Part shown: piece after piece, positions 25,582-32,812 of the stretch
Numbering within the stretch: the stretch's first letter is position 1
Layout of the letters: every line of letters starts with the position of its first letter
Source: Pelagibius marinus
GTDB lineage: Bacteria; Pseudomonadota; Alphaproteobacteria; Kiloniellales; Kiloniellaceae
Assembly (NCBI RefSeq): GCF_014925385.1
Contig: NZ_JACSDK010000020.1
Coordinates: 62,001-126,000 of the forward strand
Length of the DNA stretch: 64,000 bases
Direction of reading: 5' to 3'
The notes under the pieces: generated by a model
Database searches by the model: none
What the model was told of the DNA's origin: nothing
What the model saw: only the letters and a program-made list of their open reading frames with translations
Made by a program: the position numbers and the translations under genes

Positions 25582-25695
25582 ATGATAGTCATAGCCCCCG
25601 CCGACACACGCGAAAGGCGCAATTTCGCGGCTTCGGGAATAAAACCGCAGGTTTCGTGTTATGCTGAAACGGGGTCTTGTCGCAAAGGAACAAAG

Positions 25696-25926
25696 ATGAA
25701 GAAGATTACAACAGCTGGCCTTCTCCTGGGCTCCCTGCTCCTGCTGAGCGGCTGTGCCTACGCGGTCGGCGGCGCTCTGGGCGCCGGCGGCACGGCCACA
25801 GGCTACGAAGTTCACCTCGACAACGAGCGCGACCGGGTCGAGAAGCTGTACAAGGACGGCAAGATCGACAAGCGGGAGTACGACATCCGCGTCGACCAGA
25901 TCAAGCGCGACTCCGCCATCCAGTAG
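25696..25926 (+). CDS. small outer-membrane-type lipoprotein
   Basis: A 76-residue lipoprotein. The signal is KKITTAGLLLGSLLLLSGCA, with the lipobox LSGC. The mature part has a Gly-rich stretch (VGGALGAGGTATG) and then a short charged helix (EVHLDNERDRVEKLYKDGKI, then DKREYDIRVDQIKRD) that resembles a SHOCT-like oligomerisation helix. It follows the tRNA-Leu gene by 114 bases and has AAGGAA upstream of the ATG. The function is unknown; a structural envelope role is likely. Confidence 0.85.
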   Translation: MKKITTAGLLLGSLLLLSGCAYAVGGALGAGGTATGYEVHLDNERDRVEKLYKDGKIDKREYDIRVDQIKRDSAIQ

Positions 25927-26003
25927 ACCGGTCTTCCCTCACGGGGAATGGCCCCGGCCCCGGCAGGGCTCCCCTGCCGGCCGGCGCGCTGCCTTCGCCT
26001 GCC

Positions 26004-26369
26004 CTACGGCTTGGGCCTGGCGGCGAAGAGGATCACGTGGGCGGTGACCAGGCAGGCTAGCAGGCTGCCGCCCATGATCGGCAGGTAGATGATGGCGTGC
26101 CAGAGGTCGTTGAAGTCGACGAGGAACAGCAGGGCGACGACCACGACGGCGGCCAGCAGGACCTGCAGCCAGACCGCCCCGTAGCTCGGCTTCAGGGCCG
26201 AGACCAGCCAGCCGTAGGTGGCCAGCGTCGTCACCAGCAACACGGCGATGGCGCCGAAAGTCGCGTAAAAGCCGGAGTGGTAGGGCGAGCCGGGGATCAG
26301 CCCGAACAGAGCACCGGCCAGCAGGTGCAGGGGCACGATCACGTAGCCGGCGTAGCTGGGCAGGGTCAT
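26004..26369 (-). CDS. four-helix membrane protein downstream of the paralogue array
   Basis: A 121-residue integral membrane protein with four hydrophobic helices (VIVPLHLLAGALFGLI, FGAIAVLLVTTLATYGWLV, LQVLLAAVVVVALLFLV, IIYLPIMGGSLLACLVTAHV). I do not recognise the family. It starts 46 bases after the stop of array gene 1, on the same strand, with GGAGAAGG before its ATG and no terminator between, so it is probably transcribed with gene 1. It is the only membrane protein linked to the array and may be a partner of the secreted proteins. Confidence 0.7.
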   Translation of the reverse strand: MTLPSYAGYVIVPLHLLAGALFGLIPGSPYHSGFYATFGAIAVLLVTTLATYGWLVSALKPSYGAVWLQVLLAAVVVVALLFLVDFNDLWHAIIYLPIMGGSLLACLVTAHVILFAARPKP

Positions 26370-26415
26370 CTCACCTTCTCCTTTCCACTGTCTCCTGGCG
26401 GCAACGCGGCGCCCG

Positions 26416-27936
26416 TCACTCGGGTGCGCGGGGCTGGAGACGCCGCGGTGCGGCCGGCTGCGGTTGCGGCGCCTGCGGCGGCAGCCCCCGGGTCCTGGGC
26501 GGGGTGGCCCCCGCCCCCGCCCGGCGCCGCTCGACGGTCAGGCCGCCCGGCGCCGGCTGCACAGAGGGGTTCACCGTCGGCGTGCTGCATCCGAGAACGA
26601 AGGGATGCTGCGGCACCGAGGCGATGATCCTGCCGTGCTGGTCGGTCACCTTCAGGCCAAACTGGCGCGACTGCGTCAAGGGCATGTTGGCCTGGGCCGG
26701 CGCGGGAACGGAGTTCCACCGCAACGGCGCATCCGCCCCCTGCAGCACCTTCTGGCCCGGCGTGATGCTGAAGTCGTACCGCTGCGAGAAGAAGGCGGTG
26801 CCGAAGAACATCATCTCGCCGCTGGCGTTGCCGAGCCCTTCCAGCACGGCGATCAGCTTCACCGTCTCGGGACAGATGCGGCCGTGCGCCATCACCTTGC
26901 CCTGCGGTACCGCCTTCAGCGTGACCTCGAGCGGCCGGTCCGTGGCCAGGCTCTGCGGGCCGCCTTCCGTGCACTCCATGGTGTATTCGGCCCACTCCGA
27001 GCGGAAGTTGTGGCTGACGCCGACCATGCGCACGAAACCGGTTTCGGCCCATTCGGTGTTGGCGATGTTGTACCAGTGGCTGAAGGTCGCGGTCTTCGAC
27101 TCGCCGGTATTCACCGTCCACAGCTGGCTCTGCTTGCCCTGCTGGTTCTTGTAGCGGAACGAGACCTCCGCGTTCTTCTGATCGGTGGTGATCCAGCCGT
27201 CCAGGCGGATCTTGCAGACCCCGGTGATGCCGTACTGCTCGTAGATCGACAGCCCCTTGTTCACGACCTTCGACGGCGGCGCGGCCAGGGTGGTGCTGGC
27301 CTGCGGGATCGCCGCGCCGGGCCACTTCTTGCAGACCACTTCGATCTTCTTCACTTCGTCCCAGGGAGTGGCTCCGACAAAAATGCTGTTGCTGCCGGGA
27401 CCGGTGTTGTTGACGTCGAGGTTGCTCACCACCCCCAGCTCGAGCTTCCGGTCCTGGCCAAAGATCGCGGTATCGGGGAGACCCTGGGCGCGCAAGTGGT
27501 CCGCCAGCGCGTTGCACTGCGTCCGCACGAAAGCCCCCCAGGCGTATTCCGGCAGCTCCAGCCGCTCGGTGCGGTTGACGCTGTTCGGCCGGTCGTACCA
27601 GGGATAGGACTTGGACTTGCCGAAGCTCTGGAACCACATCCGGCCGCCGTCCTCTCTGGCAAGGCCGAGAAAGGCATTCCAGGACTTCACCCCGCCGACG
27701 AGACCGGTATCGACTTCCACATGCACATCGGCCACCAGGTTGGCGAGTGGATTGGTGCGGTGATAACTGCTGCCGTTGCTCGCGACCTCGATGCGCGGCG
27801 GGCTCAGATAGGTCACCTCCGAGCCAAAGGAGTCGGCCCGCGCCGGGCCGGCCGGCAGCGCGCCGGACAGGCCGGCGACAAGCACGGCGGGGATAGGGGA
27901 AAGCAGGAAACGGGTCGTTTGCGGCATCGCTCTCAT
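26416..27936 (-). CDS. secreted modular protein, array gene 1 (modules A-B-C, Pro/Arg tail)
   Basis: About 506 residues, no known family. A signal peptide ends near ALPAGPARA. Module A (to about residue 200) has ASNGSSYHR, the helix CNALADHLRAQG and ends in EVVCKK. Module B includes GVCKIRLDGWITT, KTATFSHW and ends WAEYTMEC. Module C begins with RICPETVKL and ends at FVLGC. A 60-residue Pro/Arg/Gln-rich tail replaces the E module of genes 3-5. Paired cysteines at module ends suggest disulfides in the periplasm. The ATG at 27936 has AGGGA upstream; ATGs at 27963 and 27927 are alternatives. Preceded by the array promoter element at 27987-28013. Confidence 0.85.
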   Translation of the reverse strand: MRAMPQTTRFLLSPIPAVLVAGLSGALPAGPARADSFGSEVTYLSPPRIEVASNGSSYHRTNPLANLVADVHVEVDTGLVGGVKSWNAFLGLAREDGGRMWFQSFGKSKSYPWYDRPNSVNRTERLELPEYAWGAFVRTQCNALADHLRAQGLPDTAIFGQDRKLELGVVSNLDVNNTGPGSNSIFVGATPWDEVKKIEVVCKKWPGAAIPQASTTLAAPPSKVVNKGLSIYEQYGITGVCKIRLDGWITTDQKNAEVSFRYKNQQGKQSQLWTVNTGESKTATFSHWYNIANTEWAETGFVRMVGVSHNFRSEWAEYTMECTEGGPQSLATDRPLEVTLKAVPQGKVMAHGRICPETVKLIAVLEGLGNASGEMMFFGTAFFSQRYDFSITPGQKVLQGADAPLRWNSVPAPAQANMPLTQSRQFGLKVTDQHGRIIASVPQHPFVLGCSTPTVNPSVQPAPGGLTVERRRAGAGATPPRTRGLPPQAPQPQPAAPRRLQPRAPE

Positions 27937-27986
27937 GGTCCCTGGTTCGGAGACGACGGGCATCCTAGGGGTATTCTATCCTATGG

Positions 27987-28013
27987 GTCGTGCCGCTGCC
28001 CCAAATGGTTCAA
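27987..28013 (-). promoter_or_regulatory. array promoter element of gene 1
   Basis: On the minus strand TTGAACC, 16 bases, then CGACCCA. The downstream half is about 51 bases before the chosen start of gene 1. It shares both halves and the spacing with the elements of genes 2 to 5. The shape, a GAAC-containing -35 and a short -10 at about 16 bases, is that of an ECF sigma factor promoter. Confidence 0.6.
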
Positions 28014-28035
28014 CCGGGCCGACAGCGCCCTGGCC

Positions 28036-28072
28036 AAAAAAATGTGGGGGAGCGGCGCTGCCACTCCCCCAC
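28036..28072 (-). terminator. rho-independent terminator after the E-module remnant
   Basis: GTGGGGGAG (28044-28052) pairs perfectly with CTCCCCCAC (28064-28072); on the minus strand the hairpin is followed by ATTTTTTT (28036-28043). It lies just after the stop of the E-module remnant (28109-28111), where a terminator for the original longer gene 2 would be expected. Confidence 0.8.
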
Positions 28073-28108
28073 GATCGGCCGGGCGCGGCGTTGCCGCCCT
28101 CCCGCTTC

Positions 28109-28318
28109 CTATTTCAGCGCCCCCGGAATGATGATCATTTGGGTGCTCGGCGGCTGCTGCGGCTGCGCTTGCGGCTGCTGGCTGCCGGTCGTCTTCGCCC
28201 CTCCAACTTGGAATTTGAGTTTCGCGCAGAGGGGTTCCGGTTGTTCATATGTCTGCGGGCGGCAGACACAAAGGAGCCGGTAACGGCTGCCGGTGAGGGC
28301 TGCCAGCGGGTGCTTGGA
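28109..28318 (-). pseudogene. orphan 3' remnant of an array gene (E module and tail)
   Basis: On the minus strand an open frame ending at the TAG 28109-28111 encodes a clear relative of the end of gene 4: LAALTGSRYRLLCVC, then CAKLKFQVGGAKTTG, a Gln/Pro linker, and QMIIIPGALK at the end. There is no start codon or ribosome-binding site, and the first half of the E module is missing. It sits directly downstream of gene 2, which lacks an E module, so it is most simply the severed end of gene 2 after an internal deletion or rearrangement. Confidence 0.75.
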
Positions 28319-28322
28319 AGCA

Positions 28323-28359
28323 GGCGGGCGGCCGCAATCACCGTCTGTGGCCGCCCGCC
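28323..28359. terminator. GC-rich hairpin after gene 2
   Basis: GGCGGGCGGCC (28323-28333) and GGCCGCCCGCC (28349-28359) form a perfect 11-bp stem ten bases after the gene 2 stop. No T run follows. Nearly the same hairpin is found after gene 5 (34902-34937) and after the pirin gene (37433-37469), so it is a recurring cassette. Confidence 0.5.
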
Positions 28360-28368
28360 CCGATTCCG

Positions 28369-29970
28369 CTAGTTGCGCCGCAGCCGCCGCAGGCGCTGCG
28401 GCCTGGTCGATTCCGGGGCTTCAGGCGTCATCAGCTGCGGCAGCGCCCGCAGCCGCGGGACCGCCGTCGCGCCGGACTGCTGCGCATCACGGGTGCCGGT
28501 CGTCATCCCACCGGGGCGGGCCTGTACGGCCGGCAGCGTCGCGGCTCCCGAATGCTGCGGGCCCAGCGACTCCCCTTTCAGCCCGCCGATGCCCGACTGC
28601 ATCCGCTGGTTCACCGCCGGCAGCTTGCATTGGATGAAATGCGGCTGCTTGGGCAGCATGGCGATAACAGCTCCGTCCTCATTCGTCGCGTTGAAGCCGA
28701 ACTCGCGCACCTGGCCGAACAGCGCATTGGGAACCGGCGGCGCCGGAACATCGGACCAGTCCAGTTCGGCCTCGGCGCCGATCAAGGCCTTTTCACCATG
28801 GCCGACGCTGTAGTCGCGTAAGGGCGAGACGTAGCCCGGACCGAAGAACAGGGCCTGGCCCGTGGCATCGCCCTGCCCCCAGACCACGCCGACCAACTTC
28901 ACCGTCTCGGGGCAGATGCGACCCTGCACCATGACCTCGCCGTGCGGTACAACGGACATGGTCAGCTTCGGCGGAAGGTTGGCGGCGATACCGCCGGGGC
29001 CGCCTTCTACGCAGTCCAGGTCGTAGTCGACCCAATCGCTCTGGAAGCCGTCTCCGACGATGCGCACCTGGCCCTGGGGATGGTTCGGCACGTCCTCCCA
29101 GCGACTGAAAGTCGCCGTCTTCGAGTCACCGGTGTTGACCGTCTTGACCGGGCTCTTCTTTCCTTCGTCGTTCTCAAACTGGATGTCGACATCCGCGTTC
29201 TTCAGGTCGGTCGTCACCCAGCCGTCGAGGCGGATCTTGCAGGCGCCGTTCACGGTCGCCTTCTCCACGATGGAGAGACCGAGATTGACCACCTCGGGCT
29301 GCTGTACCGTTAAGGCACCGGCCGTCTGGGGAACGGTGGGTGACCACTTCTGGCAGACCACCTCCACCTCTTCAAGAAATGGCGGCAGTAATTGCTGAAG
29401 CTCATGACCAAGCTGAAAAAGCCCTTCAGCTTCATTGGGGCCGGACGCCTCGACCTCCAGCCTTGCTTCGAGATCGTAGCTGATGGTTTGGTTCTGCCCG
29501 AAAATCTGTGCATCGGTCTGTCCATCGGCGCGGAATTCGTCCGCCAGCCGGTTGCAGCTGTCGATCACCGCAAGCTGCCAGGCGGACTGCGGCACAGCGA
29601 GCTGCACAGTACGGTCGACGGACTTAATGTGTTCGGACCAGGGATAGCTCTTGTGGTGCGCGAAGTTGGAAAATTCCAGGACGGCGCCGTTCTCGCGCCG
29701 CATGCTAAGCCAAGTCTTCCATTCCTTGATCTCGCCCGAAAGTTCGGCATCGGCCTCAACACGGACGTCGGCGATGAGACTGCTGGGTGCCGGCACCTGG
29801 GTGTATTCGGAGCCGTTGGAAAGCACGACGATCTGCTTGGTGACGAGGTTCGTGATCGTAGCTTTTTTCCAGTCAGCCTGGGCGGCGCCGGGCAGCAGCA
29901 CTGCGGCGGCCAGCGCAGCGGTCGCCAGCGACGGGCGCAAAGACGGAAATCGACGGTTCTGTGGCAACAT
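28369..29970 (-). CDS. secreted modular protein, array gene 2 (modules A-B-C, truncated)
   Basis: A 533-residue exported protein of the same unnamed family. The signal peptide ends at LLPGAAQA. Module A contains LSNGSEYTQVPA, CNRLADEFRADG and ends EVVCQK. Module B contains GACKIRLDGWVTT, KTATFSRW and ends DYDLDC. Module C begins RICPETVKLVGVV and ends HFIQC. The last 75 residues are a low-complexity tail ending in an Arg-rich string (RLRRLRRN). It is closest to gene 1. The ATG at 29970 is fixed by AGGAG eight bases upstream. An E-module remnant lies just past its stop, so this gene has probably lost its natural C-terminus. Confidence 0.88.
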   Translation of the reverse strand: MLPQNRRFPSLRPSLATAALAAAVLLPGAAQADWKKATITNLVTKQIVVLSNGSEYTQVPAPSSLIADVRVEADAELSGEIKEWKTWLSMRRENGAVLEFSNFAHHKSYPWSEHIKSVDRTVQLAVPQSAWQLAVIDSCNRLADEFRADGQTDAQIFGQNQTISYDLEARLEVEASGPNEAEGLFQLGHELQQLLPPFLEEVEVVCQKWSPTVPQTAGALTVQQPEVVNLGLSIVEKATVNGACKIRLDGWVTTDLKNADVDIQFENDEGKKSPVKTVNTGDSKTATFSRWEDVPNHPQGQVRIVGDGFQSDWVDYDLDCVEGGPGGIAANLPPKLTMSVVPHGEVMVQGRICPETVKLVGVVWGQGDATGQALFFGPGYVSPLRDYSVGHGEKALIGAEAELDWSDVPAPPVPNALFGQVREFGFNATNEDGAVIAMLPKQPHFIQCKLPAVNQRMQSGIGGLKGESLGPQHSGAATLPAVQARPGGMTTGTRDAQQSGATAVPRLRALPQLMTPEAPESTRPQRLRRLRRN

Positions 29971-30025
29971 GGTGATTCTCCTGGTTCGATGTTTCAGGGG
30001 GGTCTCATCCACTCATGCTCCGTTT

Positions 30026-30052
30026 GTCGCCGGCTCCAAACCTGAGGTTCAC
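30026..30052 (-). promoter_or_regulatory. array promoter element of gene 2
   Basis: On the minus strand GTGAACC, 16 bases, then CGACAAA, about 56 bases before the gene 2 start. Only the first base of the upstream half differs from the TTGAACC of the other copies. Confidence 0.6.
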
Positions 30053-30292
30053 TCCGGTGCCCCGGTTATCTCTACAAAAGTGTGGTGGCCGAGCGCGGCA
30101 CTCCCCGATGTCCGCATACCGGTACCTCCTATACTGGTTCAATACTGGGCCCGTAACGTCGGCGGATACGCCGGCCAGCTGGAGCCGGCCGGCAACAGCG
30201 GCGCGCGGAAATCGGCACGCAAGGAAGGAAAAGCGGCTACGGGGACCTGCGCCGCACCACAAGGCTCGACAGTCCTCTCTCCGCTGCCGCAG

Positions 30293-30334
30293 AAAAAGTG
30301 GGAGGGGCGGCCGCCTGGCGACCACCCCCTTTTT
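30293..30334. terminator. bidirectional terminator after gene 3
   Basis: An A run (30293-30297), then GTGGGAGGGGCGG, a short loop, and a mostly complementary CC-rich arm (30321-30329) with a T run to 30334. On the minus strand this terminates gene 3 about 40 to 80 bases after its stop. Confidence 0.7.
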
Positions 30335-30374
30335 GCAGTCTCGGCCTGCGGTCTCACCGCCCGCCGCCGCACCC

Positions 30375-32540
30375 CTAGTTCATCGCACCGGGCACGACGA
30401 TCACCGCCGTCGCCGGCTTGGACGGAGCCTTCTCCTGCTGCCTGGCCGCGACCAGCGGAATGCGGAAGTCGGAGGTCTCGCAGGCCGCCGGCCCCTGCCC
30501 CAGCGGGCAGACCCGAAGCCGCCAAGCGCGGGCGCCGGTCAGGGCGGCCAGGGGGAAGCCGGCGTTCTTACCCTTCATCTGCTTGGGCAGCTGCGCCGAG
30601 TTGACCTGCGTGGCCTTGCCGCCGGCCTTGCGGAAGAAGGTCAGCTTGTAGGTCTGCATCGGCTTGCCGCCCGACAGGCGGATCTCGCCGTCGCGGATCC
30701 GGCCCTTGGGCGCCAGGATGGCCAGGTCCGGGCGGATGGCCAGCTGGCCCACAGCCGCCGGGGCATCCTGCTGCGCGGCCAGCGGGTCCTTCTGTTCGGG
30801 TGCGAGTTCACCCTGGCCGCCGGCAACGGCCCGGTTTACCACGATCTTCTGACAGACAAATTTCTCGGCCTGCTCGACCGTCTTCACCAAATGGCCGTGC
30901 TGATTAAAGAACTTCAGGGTGAAGAGCATCGTCTGCTTCTTCTGGCCCGCCGCATTCCAGACGAGGCTATGCTCGCCGTCGTAGTTGTGACCCCAGTTGG
31001 CCTCCAGCTCGACATCGTGCTCGGCCACCTGCGAGGCGCCGGCATAGAGGATGGCCTTGCCCGTCAGGGGCTGGTCGTCGCTCGTGACTTGGCCGTGCAG
31101 ACGCGCCTTCTCCGGGCAGACCCAGCCGGGCAGCTTCTTCTGGCCTTGGGTCGTGATCGACAGGGCCACCGACTTGGGCAGGATGTCGTTGCTCGCCAGC
31201 TCGTTGATGGCGTTGCCGCCGGCGACCTGAGGCTTTCTGCACAGGAAGCTCGTGCGCTCCTCGATCTGGTCAACGGTATCGCCGGCGAGGTTGAGGACGA
31301 CCATGCGGTAGAGAACGCTCTGCTTGACGGCATTGTTGCCTTCCCAGGACAGCGAGTGTTCACCTTGCACAACGATGTGGTTACCGTCCTCAGCCTGGAA
31401 CTGCTCCAAGACCTTGGGCTTGCCGTCGACCGAAATCGCCACGACGCCCTTTACCTTGCCTCGCCCTTTCATCACACCCGCGAACTTCACCGTGGTGGGG
31501 CAAATGCGGTTGTTCTTCACAACGCCTCCGGGCATTGCGTAGGCTTCCAGGGCCACGGCCTTGGGCGGCAGCACCGTTGCTATATCCTGCAGCGGCTCAC
31601 TGCAATCCGCCTGAAACTCGGCCCAGTTCGACATGAGGGCATGGCTTGTGCCGATCATCCGGACCTTGCCGGACTGCTGACTGCCCTTGGCCAAGGGAAA
31701 CGCATGCAGGAAGTTCACAAAGCCGCTGCCGTCCGTTGTGACCGTCTTGATATCGCTCTGCTCACCCTTGAGGCTGTGATAACGGAACTTCACCTGGGTG
31801 TTGGGATTCTGCGTCACGATCGTACCCGAAAGCTGCAGCTCGCAGGCGCCGGTCAAGTTGTTGGTTTCTGCCGTGTGAGCAACGAGCACGGCATCCTTGA
31901 TCGCAGTCGTCACAGGATCCAGGCTGGCGTCGCGCTTGCAGGTGATGCCGATTGTGTAGGGGGCGTTCACCAGCTGTGGCGACGGCTCTATGCTGCCGAG
32001 GCCTGAAAGATCGGCTTCGACCTGGCCCCCGAGCCCGATGGCAAGAGTGCGGTCCTTATCGAATATCTCGCTGTTCTTCTTACCCTCGCCGCGCAGCTTG
32101 TCGGCGTGATTGTTGCACGCCGCAACCATGAAGTCGGCATAGTGCTGGCGCGGAATCATGAAATCGAAGGTTTCAGTGACCGACTTCGGCCCTGGCGCCT
32201 CGTAGCTTCTTGATATTCCGCTATCCTTGAAATGGTCCCAAGACACTGACAGTGGACCGATGATGTATCCCAGCCTCGGGAAAGCCTCGAAGCTCTTGAC
32301 CCTGCCGCTGATCCCGCCGTCGAGCTCGATCTTGATTGTACCGGTGATATGCTGGCTGGCATTGGTGACCTGGGTGTATTGGCTGCCGTTGCTCTCGACG
32401 GTAATCACCGGAGCATTGCTCGACAGGAGTTGGGCCCGGGCGATATCGGCGGAGGCGGGCCCCGACATCAGTGAGGCCGCCAAAACACCCGCAGCAAAAA
32501 TGCCCCGTCTGACGGCGGCGCTGCTACAAGAACTGGCCAT
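30375..32540 (-). CDS. secreted modular protein, array gene 3 (modules A-B-C-D-E, mosaic)
   Basis: A 721-residue exported protein with all five modules. A signal peptide ends near SGPASA. Module A: ESNGSQYTQVTNASQ, CNNHADKLRGEGKKNSEIF, ends ITCKRD. Module B ends FQADC. Module C: RICPTTVKFAGVMKGRG, GEHSLSWEG, ends FLCRKP. Module D: LPGWVCPEKARLHGQV, ELEANWGHNYD, FNQHGHLVKTVE, ends FVCQK. Module E: LAILAPKGRIRDGEIRLSGG then two Cys in RVCPLGQGPAACE, and the terminal VIVVPGAMN. Modules A-B resemble gene 4, while D-E resemble gene 5, so it is a mosaic. The ATG at 32540 has AGGAAG upstream; the longer frame begins with a TTG. Confidence 0.88.
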   Translation of the reverse strand: MASSCSSAAVRRGIFAAGVLAASLMSGPASADIARAQLLSSNAPVITVESNGSQYTQVTNASQHITGTIKIELDGGISGRVKSFEAFPRLGYIIGPLSVSWDHFKDSGISRSYEAPGPKSVTETFDFMIPRQHYADFMVAACNNHADKLRGEGKKNSEIFDKDRTLAIGLGGQVEADLSGLGSIEPSPQLVNAPYTIGITCKRDASLDPVTTAIKDAVLVAHTAETNNLTGACELQLSGTIVTQNPNTQVKFRYHSLKGEQSDIKTVTTDGSGFVNFLHAFPLAKGSQQSGKVRMIGTSHALMSNWAEFQADCSEPLQDIATVLPPKAVALEAYAMPGGVVKNNRICPTTVKFAGVMKGRGKVKGVVAISVDGKPKVLEQFQAEDGNHIVVQGEHSLSWEGNNAVKQSVLYRMVVLNLAGDTVDQIEERTSFLCRKPQVAGGNAINELASNDILPKSVALSITTQGQKKLPGWVCPEKARLHGQVTSDDQPLTGKAILYAGASQVAEHDVELEANWGHNYDGEHSLVWNAAGQKKQTMLFTLKFFNQHGHLVKTVEQAEKFVCQKIVVNRAVAGGQGELAPEQKDPLAAQQDAPAAVGQLAIRPDLAILAPKGRIRDGEIRLSGGKPMQTYKLTFFRKAGGKATQVNSAQLPKQMKGKNAGFPLAALTGARAWRLRVCPLGQGPAACETSDFRIPLVAARQQEKAPSKPATAVIVVPGAMN

Positions 32541-32605
32541 GGTTCGCTTCCTATTGATCAATCACTTGGGGGTGGATGGCGACTGCGGGAGGCATTCAAC
32601 TGTTA

Positions 32606-32631
32606 GTCGTTCCGAGGGAAAAGCGGTTCAA
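32606..32631 (-). promoter_or_regulatory. array promoter element of gene 3
   Basis: On the minus strand TTTGAACC, 15 bases, then CGACTAA, about 66 bases before the gene 3 start. The spacer is one base shorter than in the other five copies, a variation tolerated by many sigma factors. Confidence 0.6.
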
Positions 32632-32812
32632 AGGGGTATCTGGTTCTTCTGACTCTCGCCCGATATGAGGACCCGATCAGCTTCCTGGCGGACGAGAACC
32701 AAGCAAGGAAGAGCGGCGGGAAGAGCGGCCGCCTTCGCCGCCGGCTCTCCCCCGCTGAAGCGGGAGGCGCCGCCGCGGCTGGCCCCTTCGTGCCTGCTAA
32801 CGACCAGGGGTT

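Larger units (their letters stand above)
29971..30374. other. intergenic region between genes 2 and 3
   Basis: About 400 bases. It contains the gene 2 promoter element at 30026-30052, a strong bidirectional hairpin with A and T runs at 30293-30334, and GC-rich sequence just after the gene 3 stop that matches the start of the region after gene 5 (the shared string CTAGGGGT on the minus strand). No gene is seen. Confidence 0.5.

Noticed and set aside
30015-32006. 663-codon plus-strand open frame opposite array gene 3 (and similar long frames opposite genes 1, 4 and 5)
   Set aside because: The translated sequence is His/Gly/Arg-rich and low in structure, with no signal or motif, as expected for the antisense of a high-GC gene. 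The minus-strand frames have signal peptides, ribosome-binding sites and paralogues.
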